Source: Haemonchus contortus
Lineage: Eukaryota; Nematoda; Chromadorea; Rhabditida; Trichostrongylidae
Direction: 5' to 3'
NCBI GenBank assembly: GCA_000469685.2
Contig: LS997565.1
Coordinates: 39,485,519 to 39,549,518 of the forward strand
DNA length: 64,000 nt
Part shown: positions 47,701 through 58,269 of the stretch, piece by piece
How positions within the stretch are numbered: position 1 is the stretch's first letter
How the letters are laid out: each line of letters begins with the position of its first letter
The notes under the pieces: generated by a model
What the model saw: only the letters and a program-made list of their open reading frames with translations
What the model was told of the DNA's origin: nothing
The model's database searches: none
Made by a program: the position numbers and the translations under genes

Positions 47701-47717
47701 AAGCTAAGAAGGAATAA
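41777..47717 (+). CDS. UDP-glucuronosyltransferase (UGT), 13 exons
   Basis: ER membrane enzyme that transfers glucuronic acid or glucose from a UDP-sugar to small lipophilic molecules (detoxification). Exons: 41777-41869, 42482-42602, 42665-42738, 43201-43276, 43945-44080, 44775-44839, 45414-45504, 45572-45662, 45721-45831, 46029-46197, 46280-46389, 47207-47373, 47438-47717. All phases fit, giving 527 residues, the normal length. Signal peptide residues 1-17 or so; acceptor-binding half includes [11 protein letters not shown] and [10 protein letters not shown]; the UDP-sugar signature runs from [13 protein letters not shown] to [11 protein letters not shown] (about 350-379) then LFGDQFKNS; a membrane helix at about 488-508 and a lysine-rich tail KAKKE (KxKxx ER-retrieval type). 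Exon 8 appears to end at a GC donor (GCAAGT). Introns hold SINEs, a TIR element and poly-C tracts. No lesion seen. Confidence 0.95.
42803..43164 (+). mobile_element. Degraded TIR element in UGT intron 3
   Basis: CACAATTCATGGTAATTCTGA at the left and CATCGTGGACTGTGCC at the right are mutated versions of the family ends; AGCCTTTATAACACCC inside is also shared. It ends 36 bp before UGT exon 4. Confidence 0.65.
43440..43650 (-). repeat. tRNA-derived SINE, family B, in UGT intron 4
   Basis: On the minus strand: CGTGTGAGTGCTTATAAAC leader, CAGTCGGTAGTGTAAGGG (A-box region), GTGCGAGTTCGTGTCCCGTC (B-box region). Matches the 11-kb and 13.9-kb copies. Confidence 0.65.
44210..44330 (+). repeat. Possible tRNA-Leu/Ser-like repeat fragment
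   Basis: AATCGCCGAGTGGTTAAAAA resembles the A-box region of a tRNA-Leu or tRNA-Ser, but no proper B box, acceptor stem or variable arm could be folded by eye. Probably a SINE or tRNA relic in UGT intron 5, not a functional gene. Confidence 0.3.
44447..44730 (+). repeat. tRNA-derived SINE, family A, in UGT intron 5
   Basis: GGAGGTGGTATAGCGGCAGG, then GACTCGAATCCGGGTCG in place of the B box, then the family body (CGTTTGGGAGGATGAAAGC, TTGGTTGGCCATCG) and 3' CAGACGGGATTGGTTGACGC. Ends about 45 bp before UGT exon 6. Confidence 0.8.
46662..46680. repeat. Poly-C tract in UGT intron 11
   Basis: A nearly pure run of C in the long last-but-one intron. A second pure C run lies at about 47006-47022. 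Such runs are prone to length change and sequencing error. Confidence 0.9.
47006..47022. repeat. Poly-C tract in UGT intron 11 (second)
   Basis: Pure C homopolymer about 180 bp before exon 12; paired with the run at 46662-46680. Confidence 0.9.
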
Positions 47718-48130
47718 AAAGCAGGAAATAAACAGAATAATGGAGATATACAACTATTATCAAAATAAATTTATTGGATTATTATACATGTCACCTGCTT
47801 CAAATACATTGCATGTCGCCCATGACAAAGTAGGCCACTCATGGGTAAGAATGTCAATAAAGCTAGTAAATAATCTATTCTTCCAAAGCGAACCCCGCGT
47901 CAAGCGAGCCAGACGCTAAATAATTAGGAAAAAATTATTTATCTCTCCACCTGCGAGAAAGAGGAAATACATTTTTTATCATAAAGAAGCGAGAAAATGA
48001 CAAAGCACTCACAAATGAAGGAGGCAAGCACAACAATTGACTAGACTCTGCATGAGCCTGACTTTGCGTTTACCCGAGCGATGCGCCATAAAGATGTGCA
48101 ATGATATGACAGAGAGGAGGTTGAGTAGCA

Positions 48131-51100
48131 TTAGTCCTCAGGACCGCCGTACTTTTTAACACATCTTGCCTGGCGTATGAAGTATTCCTCACAGTCGGCG
48201 CCACGAGGTGTCTCCGTGGAAGAATTGTAACACCTAAATGATTATGCGAACCGGCTCAATACAGTTTCAAATGCGGCATTCAATGAGTTGCGGAACACTC
48301 GAATATTCAAAGCCAGACCGAGTTTTCGGGGAACATTTCCTCTGCTACATCTATGTGGTCTAAAACAACCCGTACAAAGGGCCTGCACCAGTGCAATTAA
48401 CACATTGCGTACCGCGTGCATCACATGGTGATGCACGCGTATACTTGCCCGCGTGGCCACGTGCATCACATGGTGATGCATGAACTTCACACTCGAATTT
48501 CTACTTTCTTTACGAAGCAATACAAGTCAAAATTTGTAAACCCATGTTTTTGAACATGCTGAACAACATATCTGCTTGGGACCCCAACAGCTTAGGAAAT
48601 ATGGAGCGTCCATACACCATAATATTAGTCATGAATCTAACGCTACTAACAAGTTTTATTGTAACATTTCTTCTTTTCTCTTGTGAAATAATTATAGTAA
48701 TCTTCGTACTCGTATTCAAACTAATACAACCGGTTTGGTAATTGAGCTAGAGATCGTAAGTGGCAGTTATGAAATTGAGAACTCGTGAAAAAAATATATA
48801 GACAGTTGTACTGGAATTCCAGAACATGGCTCATAATGAAAATGAAAACTAATAGAAGAAAGTGATAGCAAATTAGCACTACTAGTCTTCCCGTTGAACC
48901 AAGAGAAATGAATGTCTCGTAATTTTTGATAAGACAAAATCCCGTAACCTTCAGCTGGAAAGTGATAACAAATGAGAAGGATAACAGCTAACATCCGAAA
49001 TGAATATGATAGCAATCTGAGCAATTATTCTAAGCTTCCCGAACAATTTTTGTGATACAGTTGGTAGCAGTTCAGGCAGTAATATTTCCTACATTTCGAA
49101 CATTTCGTGTTCACTTGCGAGGCTTTCGTTCTTGCGTAAGATGCGCCGTGTTCTTTCGCTAACTTTCTATAGCACTCCACACATCGACTACGGTGTTCTC
49201 GCTTAGGTCCAGGGACTGTCCGCAGCTGGTGCCTCACTGTTGCTTGTGTGGAAATCTGTCCATCCAATATCGACTCTATGATCCTTGATTTGAATTCCCT
49301 GATAGAGATCTTTTCGTTGACCAAGGAATAGATATACCATGCGTTGACGACAGCAGTTTGGAAGGTCAAATAACAGAACAACCGCAAATACCACTTACTA
49401 GTCTTCCTGATGAAGGGTGTATAAGCGGTCATCTGGTCTGAGAGATCAACAAAACCCTTTGATTTGTTGTACCTCTCCACCATCACCGGCTTATTTGCAT
49501 CATTCACAGTATCATCCAAAAATGATGAGATCATATACAGCTCACGCTTGTCTTTCCACTTTAGTACAGTTACTCCATATTCGTCCTGCCTAGCGATAAC
49601 CTCTCCTTTCTTCAACTTCTTTGTTTTCACTTCAGCAGGAATACCAATTCTGTTCTTTCGTATGGTACCGAGGTAGTATACATCGTGTTCCAGCAACTTT
49701 CGAGCGAGAGGAATCGATGAGTAGAAGTTATCACCTGTCAAAATCCTTCCACTTTGGAGATACGGTTGCATCAACTGCATCACTACATGCTCGGCTACAG
49801 GACACGTCCTGTTTGGCAATTTTCCTGCATAAACCATGAATCTGCAAGTACATATATCCGCCATTGGAACACAGTTTGTAGAGCTTGATACCATATTTGT
49901 GTCTTTTCCCATGGATATATTGTCTGAACATAACTTTCCCGCGGAACGGCACCATGGTTTCGTCAATGCAGATATCCTTTTCAGGTTTGTAAACATCACC
50001 AAACGCTTTGTTCATCGAATCAATAACAGGCTGCACCTTGTAGAGTCGATTACTCTTGTCCGAGGTATCGTTGTCGGCGAAGTGGAGAGAGTTCAAAATC
50101 TCAATGAATCGGTTTCTCGTCATCAGTCTGGCTGCGAAAGATCCGCTGTATATAACTCTTGTAGACCAGTATTCTTTGAGACTAGACCTCTTCTCGATGC
50201 TCATATGAAAACAAATGGCTAAGAACTTGTGAAACTCCTGCTCTTCGAGCACAGACCAAGTCGAATACTTGGCGGATCCATAACGGTTCGATTCTTCAAT
50301 CACCAGTTTCACCAAGTCGTCTGTCATGAATAACTTGTAGAAACTCATTGGATTGCTGAATGCATAGACATCGTCGTTTTGGATTCCACTATCCTCGGTA
50401 AAAGGCACTACATTTGGTTGAACTATAGTCGAGGACCAACCGGCGTCAGACTCCCCTTCACTATCCTCATCATCACTTGATTCAACGGCATCAGCGAGCA
50501 AACCATCAGGAGCTGCCGAAACATCTTCATTGTCTGCTTCTTCATCGCTATCAAGAAGTAGTTGCACGAATGAGTTCTCCAAAGCTTCCATCTGGAATAC
50601 TACCAGAATCGATAACAGAACTTAATTGGACGTAAAGTTGCTCTCCTGGAATGGGACGAGAGGACCCTAAGTCGATGTGTGGAAAGAAGCGCACCTTTCG
50701 CCTGGTCGGAACACTTTGAAGTCAAGAAACTTCGGCTGGTTGGAATTGCTATCGCAGGATTTAGCCCTAAGTAGATTTTATTTGATTCAGATTTAGCACG
50801 CGAGGTTGACCAACAAAATGTCTCTTAAATCACGGAGTGTTAGACAGATATGTTGTTCTCCATATTCGAAAACATAATAAAAAAAATCGGATCCGAATAG
50901 TAGAGAATTCGCTATGTTAGAAAAGAAACCGTTCCTAGTGGCCAAGTGCATCACATGGTGATGCACGCCGCGAGCCGAACCAAAAATCGGCTGGCCCCGC
51001 GCATGGGAAAATCGCCGAAGGCGCCGGTACGCAACGTGTTAACAACGGCCCTAGACCTTCGAACATCACTACTGTTGCATGAAAAACAGCGAACTTTAGA

Positions 51101-51730
51101 ACACTGAACTTCATCCCAAATACCTCAACCTCAGCTACTACATTAACGGATGCAAACGAACTACACACTTACCAAAGACGCAGAAGCTACCATCAAGAAG
51201 TGTAAATTTACCGGATGGCTTCTCTCATCAAATAACCGCATCGATGAGCGAAGGCAGAATGCAGGCAGGTGCACTCTTCGTTGATACGGCCGTCAGGAAG
51301 GAATGACGCTAAAATATAGTTAGAAATCAAAGAATATGGATGGAAGATAAGAAAACGAAGACAGGGTAGTGCACCAATATACTACAAGAGCTGAAGCATT
51401 ATGGGGGACCAGCCCGTAATTTCAATTTGTGTTCAGAAATACCTATATTGGTTCTGGACTGTGCTGTCGTATGTATAAAGTCACTGCACTTGAAAGACTG
51501 AAACTTCTTTCCCATTACGTGATCTTTGTAGCTAATATACTATACTACTAATCAACTCGATCTCCACCTCGAAAGGTGAGCATTTTCGTCAATTATGATG
51601 GCAGTAGGAAAAAGAAACTAAGCTTACATGGTTCATCCTTCTTGGGTTCAAGCAAGTGTTTCAAGTCCGGTGCCAATGGCTCCAGTAGCTCCTTTTTGCT
51701 TAAGAAGTGGACCGCATGCTTCTGTTCCAT
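48131..51730 (-). CDS. CHCHD4/MIA40-like protein, CTC variant (3 exons)
   Basis: Predicted 100-residue mitochondrial intermembrane-space protein of the MIA40 (CHCHD4) family, which oxidises imported cysteine-rich proteins. Exons on the minus strand: 51730-51628, 51308-51212, 48233-48131; phases 1 and 2 match at the junctions. FLPDGRINEECTCL aligns with the MIA40 redox region (consensus LPNGxINWxCPCL), so the catalytic C-P-C is C-T-C here. Two CX9C pairs follow: CGYLMREAIRC and CEEYFIRQARC, with STETPRGADC between, as in MIA40. The tail ends KKYGGPED. ATG lies two bases after a CATTTAG acceptor. The neighbour upstream (52035-52876) is a paralogue sharing the first intron position (a split Ser codon). 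The last intron is about 2.98 kb because it contains a piggyBac element. Whether CTC supports oxidoreductase activity is unknown. Confidence 0.8.
48416..48436. repeat. piggyBac subterminal palindrome, left copy 1
   Basis: Nine-base arms GTGCATCAC / GTGATGCAC around ATG, 15 bp inside the left end. Likely a transposase-binding or hairpin site. Confidence 0.85.
48461..48480. repeat. piggyBac subterminal palindrome, left copy 2
   Basis: Same palindrome with the last base changed (T instead of C at 48481), 24 bp after copy 1. Confidence 0.85.
49025..50591 (-). pseudogene. piggyBac transposase, one frameshift
   Basis: The family is a DDD-type transposase that cuts and pastes at TTAA. The first frame (50591-49731) starts MEALENSFVQLL, has an acidic N-terminal segment, then the family core with the first catalytic Asp at residue 210 in ICIDETMVPFRGK. 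The second frame (to 49025) carries the second Asp in LTGDNFYSS and the third in GFVDLSDQM, then a Cys/His-rich C-terminal zinc-binding domain (CVECYRKL, CSKCRKYYCLNC, YHKNC). The frames switch by one base between about 49835 and 49850, near residue 248, right after NGGYMY. Otherwise the coding region looks intact, so the lesion is recent, or a sequencing error. Confidence 0.92.
50946..50966. repeat. piggyBac subterminal palindrome, right copy
   Basis: Same palindrome, 72 bp inside the right end. Confidence 0.85.
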
Positions 51731-52034
51731 TACTAAATGAGCACTCTCAGCAAAATATAGCTGTAAAAACATACTTTTTTATAAACGATATAAGCACTGA
51801 ATAACAGTAGATTCACTACAAGCCGTTTGAGAATATTATAAGAACTACTTTATCGCAAAATCCTGACAATATAGTGAAAATGACTACAGTTTGACGATGC
51901 GCACCAATACTTCGCACTCAGAACTTTTCATCATCCATGAGGTTAGCTTTCATCTGTTGTTTCCGCTCTTCTATAAAAACAAAGAGGTAGAAACGAGTTT
52001 TTTTTTTGAGAAACAAAAACAGGGATTTCGGAAA

Positions 52035-52876
52035 CTAACCACTCAAACGCTGCATGCAAGCCACCCACTCGACGAATTCCTCAGGACACTTCATCGCGTT
52101 GTCCTCTTTATCACTATTGGACATACAAATATAGAGTGGACGGAATAAATGACCGCATCTGAAGATGTAGAATAACATAAAATGAGTAGATGTCTCACTT
52201 CAGATGGTTTACTTCAACTGGTCAAAACAATTTTTAACGAGACGTGGATATCTGCTACACGTGGAATGGCGATAACAACCCCATTCCATTCAAACAGGAG
52301 CCAGCTGATCGGATTGGAAAGAGTTGTAGGATGCCATGCAACCATGCAAGTGGCCATTAGATTGAATCCTTTTCACCTAAGACGCTCACACCAACCCACC
52401 TACTACTTCGATATTGTATACTACACTTATGCTTCAATAAAATGACAGATTACCGATCATGCCGTCATGTTAACCTCAAGAAGCGCACTCCAGTCACAAA
52501 CTAATATGATCAAGCTTACAATGTGTAAGAAATGAAATTCAGTTCAAATTTATAAATGGAAAGTCGAATGTAATCAGAAAAACACAAAGCAAAGGAGGCA
52601 ACAAACCTATGAGCGACTAAAGACCCTCCTGCCATGCAAGGACATTGCCAATTAATTGAGCCATCAGGGAATCTGGGACCTTCAAAAACTTTTAATAGTT
52701 CCGAAATGTTTCACTATACTGCAAAACTCATTACAGTCACCTATGGGCCTTTCGAAAACTTTTAAGGTACTCATCCATGAACAGTTTTCAGACAGCGGTT
52801 CAGAGTGCTCTTCCGGAGTCATGAATAACACTTCATCTTTAGGCGCGCAATCTATCTTCCGCCGAAAAAGCCACAT
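52035..52876 (-). CDS. CHCHD4/MIA40-like oxidoreductase, canonical CPC (3 exons)
   Basis: Predicted MIA40 homologue of about 100 residues. MIA40 in the mitochondrial intermembrane space forms disulfides in incoming CX9C and CX3C proteins and is re-oxidised by ERV1/ALR. Exons: 52876-52771, 52679-52607, 52158-52035; phases 1 and 2 fit. KDEVLFMTPEEHSEP parallels the N-terminal motif of animal CHCHD4, FPDGSINWQCPCMAGG holds the redox CPC, and CGHLFRPLYIC and CPEEFVEWVAC are the twin CX9C motifs. The ATG directly follows GTTTTCAG. Exon 2 uses an AAG acceptor, the only one tried that keeps the frame. The stop TAG at 52035 overlaps a GTTAGT donor-like site, so a short extra exon (for instance after 51949) cannot be excluded. 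It is upstream neighbour and paralogue of the CTC gene. Confidence 0.85.
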
Positions 52877-52960
52877 CTGAAAACTTGCGCCCTTTTTCTC
52901 TTAACAAGGGGGAGATCCTTGATGGCATAAATGAATCGAGGGTTAGCGACCTATTTTATT
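52877..52960 (-). promoter_or_regulatory. Putative intercistronic poly(A)/trans-splice region
   Basis: On the minus strand AATAAA (52960-52955) lies about 215 nt after the ARP stop and about 77 nt before the GTTTTCAG acceptor that abuts the MIA40-like start codon. Spacing of about 100 nt between a poly(A) signal and a trans-splice site is typical of nematode operons. Inferred from sequence only. Confidence 0.5.
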
Positions 52961-53175
52961 CCTCACAAAAACACGATAGAGCCAAAGTTTTATCTTCATA
53001 TGTACAAAAAAACATGAAAAATTAACAAACAGAGATCCACTATGAATATCAAAGATTCAATCATTAATCAGATTATTAAATCGACGGAGTGATTTCAGCG
53101 CCATCTTCAACACTTTGAGGAAACAGTCATAGAAAGTAAATAAGCAAAAATACAGCAAGTGCAATCGATTACTTT

Positions 53176-56100
53176 TCAAGGGCACCGATTTTCCACGATT
53201 GTTCTTCCAGTCTCATCGTACTCAGACTTAGCAATCCACATTTGTTGGAAAGATCCCTAGAAATAAGTTATGACAATGAAGGATCAGATGTGCTGACAAA
53301 ATAAAGAAATTTTCGAAAAAAAAACTCTAACAATACAAAATGGCCCTTTGAAGTGCCTGTGAGTTTTCGCGCTCAGAATGTTTACAGAAATGGGTCACAC
53401 TAGGAACTAGGGGAAAGATAATGATATTAGAAAATGAAAAGAAAATGATATGAGGAATGGCTTAGAGAAAGATACAAAAGACAAACCAGCGATCCCAAGA
53501 TTGAACCGCCAATCCAAGCACCAAATCGTCTCTCCATGGGTGTGGGTGCAGCGGATACACGGAGTTTAATCGTCTGAAGATAAATGATTAATTTGTGAAC
53601 AGTTACTCAACAGGAATAGAAACCCCTTGATGCAAATATGAAGATTTTGAATTTGCATCGGAATAAAACTAAAGGTTTGAGATAATGATATTAAATTAAA
53701 GCAAATAACTTATTATTAGGGCGTATATCATTTGCTTTGAAAATGAGTGTACCTCTGATGAAAAAAAAATTGATTCCCACTTATGCTGTAGGTCGAGGCC
53801 CATGACAACCAAACTTGAAATTTCAGCGCTTGTGCTCTACTTGAACGGTGAACAAAGCGTTTGAAAAGCGGCCGCTATGTAGTATTCAACGCAGCCAATC
53901 TATGAGCCCTTACTACTCCCTAATTAGGTTATTTTTCATCTTCCATGTGACATCATTGAGGCGAGAGACTTACCCAATGGGAACCCCAGGGAACATTTTG
54001 ATCAAATACTTGAAGTAAAGTATTCGATATGAAGGGGAAATTCAAAATACACACAATAGAAAAAAGCCGTAAGAGTAATTGTAAACGTACCGGAGGGCAT
54101 TTGTGGGCCAGGTCGTGATTGAGCCGTTCAGTGAATCCAAGGATGAGAGAATTCCCACCAGTGACCATGAGACCGCTGTATAAGGTCTAAAACAAGTGAA
54201 GTTCATAGATTTGGATTCGAATAGTTTTCAACATGGTTTGAATGTTAAGTTCGTACCGGACGTATGTCGATGTCGCACATTCCTGCAGCTGTAGTTGCTA
54301 TCTGGGTCACATTCAGTAAAGTCGACTGTGTTGCTGGCATATTACGAAGATACTTGAGGTCAAAAAGACTTTCAGGGACTTTGATACGCTCAGCGAGGAA
54401 CTCCTACAACATGAAAGCATCACACTCAAATATTTTGTTGAAAGACCTGTGAATTACAACTGAAAAAATGTGAATAGTAGATAAGTCATCATCAAGCCTG
54501 GGCAATCACTATTTCACCCATCCCAACTGTTGTTTAACGCAGAATATTCGAAATCGAAGGTACAACAAACACCGGAATGACTTCAAATATCTTAGAATTG
54601 AAGTGATTTGAACATTGTTATCTGTTCGAAAAAAATGAACGCTGAAACAAACCTTGGTAAAGCCATTTGGGAACGAATATGGCGCAGATGGCAACTTTTC
54701 AGCATATTCAGCATCAAGAGGAGTATCACATAGTTGCAGAACGGAAACTGCCATATCTTCGAGGATCTGAATTATAACGACGTGTTTTGAGCTTTTGGAT
54801 ATTAATCAATAATATAGCTCTTCAAAGGATCAACCTGCTTCTTCATGAACTTGTCGTAACTCTCTGTGACTTCCGGTAAACCTTTTCTCTTGGTCCAACG
54901 AGGTGGCTCATTCTCATTAACTTCTTCCTGAACAAACAATCTCTTGAACAACCAATTTAGGAGATGGTATCAAAACATGAAGAAATGAAATTCTGAGAGA
55001 CCGATAATTTCAGAAAATTCACCAATCGTTAAAAATCCTAAGAAGCTGATCAAAATGTAAAAAGATCAATAGTCCTATGCAGGATGAAAACCTGATCTGA
55101 TTCCGTTACAAGGAAAAATAGATGGGATCTTACTTTTCCACCTATTTTATAAATAGGCACTACTTCAATGTTCTGCTCATCCAACATGTGTTGTAATTGC
55201 TCGCAGATCACATCACCTCCGATAGGAGATCGCACCACAGCTAAAAATTTCAAATTCAAAAATTAGGTGTCATCTGGCCATTGAGAAAAAGCATTTAGAT
55301 CCATGAGAAAACTACTCACGTACCGTGTGTGACAGCATAGCCATCGTAAACGGGAACAGCTGAGGTTTGCGTTGCCCCGCTGTCAACCACGAGACCGCTA
55401 GTGCGACCATTTGCAAACCTAAAGAACAACTTTAAACTATTGAAATCCGTTCACATTAAGCAGTAACCGAATGAAAGTTACACTGAGACGGAGAGTTAGG
55501 AAAACTAGTCTATCTGAAAATCAAAGCTCCAGAAGGAACACAAAGAAAGACTGCGGCCAAAGTTTCAGCATTGACCCGTGTTCGTTAGCTGATATAAACG
55601 TGAAGCGTTTCTGGCATTGGGAACCAACAATTAGCAATTACTACGCTGAACGAGCACCACATCGCGAATTTGCAAATGGTAGCAATAACTTAAGGTTCCA
55701 GTCGTAAGCAAGAATGAAGAACAGAAAGAGAAGAAAGAGAGAAATCGAAATGGAGAGATCAGTACAATAGAAAGTTGATAGAACATAATTAGTTTTGCCT
55801 CTAAACACAGACGAATCATGTTGATACGCTGGTCTCCGAGGCTCATCAGTGGGTTTGGACCAGCGCATCACAGAAGATTAAAATCATAAAGGAAGAACAA
55901 CAAAAAAATAACGACAGAAAAACAAAGTAAATATGAGGGCAATCGAACAAATATCAAGAACAGTAATGGTTAGTAGAAAAAAATGCGTAATGAGAATCCC
56001 AAAAATCTAGAAAGTTATAATGTACAGTAACCAAGAACCATCTGTCTATCAATGTACAGTTGAATAGAGCACATTCCTTATATTAAATAACGAAGTTATT

Positions 56101-57309
56101 AAAAGGAATTATTTGATGAGAAAAGATATATAAAGCAACAAGAGTTAATTATTAATAATCAAAGCTTTTAACTAAGTCTTCAATAAAGTTGTGTAGCCTC
56201 CGAACTCCTCGAAATCTAATCATTTTATCTCACTATCCCATTCATTTTGGATACTCCGAAAATGGAAGTGAAGGAATTCTCTCCATCACCTAGCCAAACA
56301 AGCTTCATTTTGTGATAGCTCACTTCTTCATTTCTAGCCCATCTCCCCGGTCTCCTTTCCCCATTCACGGATAACTTATGCTCAATATGTCCGCTAATTT
56401 AGTGTCGTCCAAAAGCGTAAAACGAAGGCAAAATCTTTGAAAAGAGCAATGAAAAATAAAAAGTCATAGTTTTAATAGCAAACACTTACGCGGTTAGTAC
56501 GGCATTTTTGCAAAGAAAGAACGCAGGAATGTTGTACTTCTCGAACATGAGTTCTGTCAAGCGTTCGCGTTTTGCTTTATCATTCCACTGAATACTTGTA
56601 TTCGAAGAACCAGCAAACAAGAGGATAGAAAAAAACCAATTAACGTGAATTCCAACAGAGCCCAATACTCACCGCACTTTCGGTAAACAGAGCAGGGTGA
56701 TATTGAGTTTCACTGTGGAGAACTTCACTGTAAGAGTAATCCAAAAGATTTTCAAACATTTCCCAATCTTCAACTGAAACGCAAACTATTAAAAAATCCA
56801 TTCAAAACCAGGTGAAAATCAGTATATATGCAAGAATGGATATAGACTTACTCATTCCATCTTTCATGAAGCTCTGAATAGTTGTTTTTGGCCTTGGAAC
56901 AACTATTTTTGTAGTTCCAATAAACATATTTCGCTTCTTTTTCACATTGTTCGATTCAGTCCCTTCCTTCATCTCCACATCTTCATCTGCTTCAACTTCT
57001 TGAACCGCGACGTAAGAAGGGATATCGCCCTAGAACCGATCTGATATGTTTACATACTAGTAGACGAAAAACGAGACAAAGAGTACTTTAGGATACTCCT
57101 CTCCCGCAAAGCCGACACGTAAGGTATGTGAACCGGCGTCAAACACGACACCACTGACTTCGTCTAAAATTCACACCAAAAGAATAAACATTACATCATG
57201 CACATTATTGGACTAAATGGTACGGGAAAAAAGATTTCAGTCAAAAACATTAGATTGAGTTGTTCGAGAGGAACGAAAACCCACCTCCACCGTAAATACC
57301 GCCACTCAT
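53176..57309 (-). CDS. Actin-related protein, BAF53/ACTL6 type (13 exons)
   Basis: Nuclear actin-related subunit of SWI/SNF-type and related chromatin complexes (C. elegans SWSN-6, human ACTL6A/BAF53 family). Exons on the minus strand: 57309-57285, 57163-57087, 57029-56852, 56773-56673, 56587-56490, 55418-55324, 55240-55134, 54927-54835, 54766-54653, 54403-54257, 54186-54091, 53573-53487, 53256-53176. All phases fit; 432 residues, close to human ACTL6A (429). Hallmarks: [11 protein letters not shown] start, [87 protein letters not shown] and the C-terminal ENRCP. A GTTTCAG acceptor 14 nt upstream of the ATG suggests trans-splicing. An upstream exon (57563-57452, frame starting MESSSITMNC) would splice in frame and could extend the N-terminus, but family members start at MSGG. 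Confidence 0.95.
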
Positions 57310-57451
57310 CTCGATGGGACGTTCTGAAACGTTCAAATACTCGTCAGCAAAATACTTAAAACATAATGACAAGAAAAAATCAAATAAATTATGAAAATGC
57401 CAAATTCATACTAAAAATAAAAAAAAGCAATTAGAAAATTTCGAAATTGAC

Positions 57452-57563
57452 CCAGCTTGTAGTAAACTCGTCCATTCAAAGGTACGAGGTCGCGCGCGAC
57501 GTCATTGTCGCTGGGACAGAATTCCTCCACGGAGCAGTTCATAGTTATCGAGGAACTCTCCAT
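57452..57563 (-). CDS. Possible upstream exon of the ARP gene or separate small frame
   Basis: An ATG-led frame (MESSSITMNCSVEEFC, then VPLNGRVYYKL) ends at a possible donor CTGG|GTCAAT. Joined to the acceptor at 57324 it reads in frame into the ARP start (ERPIEMSGG). The donor is weak and the frame short. An overlapping minus frame (57711-57502) competes for the same DNA. Not recognised as any family. Confidence 0.25.
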
Positions 57564-57711
57564 TTTGGTTACTACCAACTACACAAAGCTGAGGTGGCGA
57601 GCGAAGTATGAACCAAGGTTGTTGCTCATCGTCGCCAAGCCGCCTATGTGACTTAACATGTTTGGGATTGTCCATTATCGTTAGACCTTCCATATCGACA
57701 GTAAACACCAA

Positions 57712-58269
57712 AGATTTTGTCGAATATTCATGGTCATACTTGTCACCTATAACTTATTTGACGAGTTCATACACAGTGTGACTTGTTAAGGTGCGACAAC
57801 GAGAACGGACTCTCAGTAGTATAACCGCACTTCTAAAAATTTCCGCCTTCATTTCCATCGTACCCAAAAATTCATCTTCCACTTCATTTCTTTGCTTTCT
57901 TCGCTTTCCAAGCCATCAGTTTGAGGCTATTTTCCAGCAAAAAATTTAAGCTAATCTTGGCTGGTTAACATTTTGAGCAGTAAAGTTCTTGTTTAGTTTT
58001 CCCTATATCAAATTATTTTATTGAAGTTTTTGGTGATAATCGCTTTTTCGCAACTCTTCACGTGGACAGGATTATTGATGACATTTCAGGCTTCAAAAAA
58101 GCTTTCAAATGTTCATCCTTCGAGACAATCTATAGGTTTATAGGAAGGAAAAAGTTGGTCGGTAGGTTTTTCGTGAACATTTGCGCGATACCATCTCAAA
58201 CTATTTGGTTTACACCGTGTTCGGTGAGAGACCAGTATAAAAGGCCGTTTCTTTGTGTTTGCTTTCGAT
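57712..58269. other. No feature seen
   Basis: Upstream region of the ARP gene (minus strand), probably containing its promoter. No specific element could be identified. Confidence 0.35.

Larger units (their letters stand above)
48401..51038 (-). mobile_element. Complete piggyBac-type transposon
   Basis: A 2638-bp element between two TTAA sites (48397-48400 and 51039-51042), the piggyBac target. Terminal repeats: CACATTGCGTACCGCG at the left and, in complement, CACGTTGCGTACCGGCG at the right. Close to both ends are palindromes with 9-bp arms GTGCATCAC...GTGATGCAC (two at the left, one at the right). It encodes a transposase on the minus strand that has one frameshift. It lies in the last intron of the CTC MIA40-like gene, in the same orientation; removing it would leave an intron of about 335 bp. 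Confidence 0.95.
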
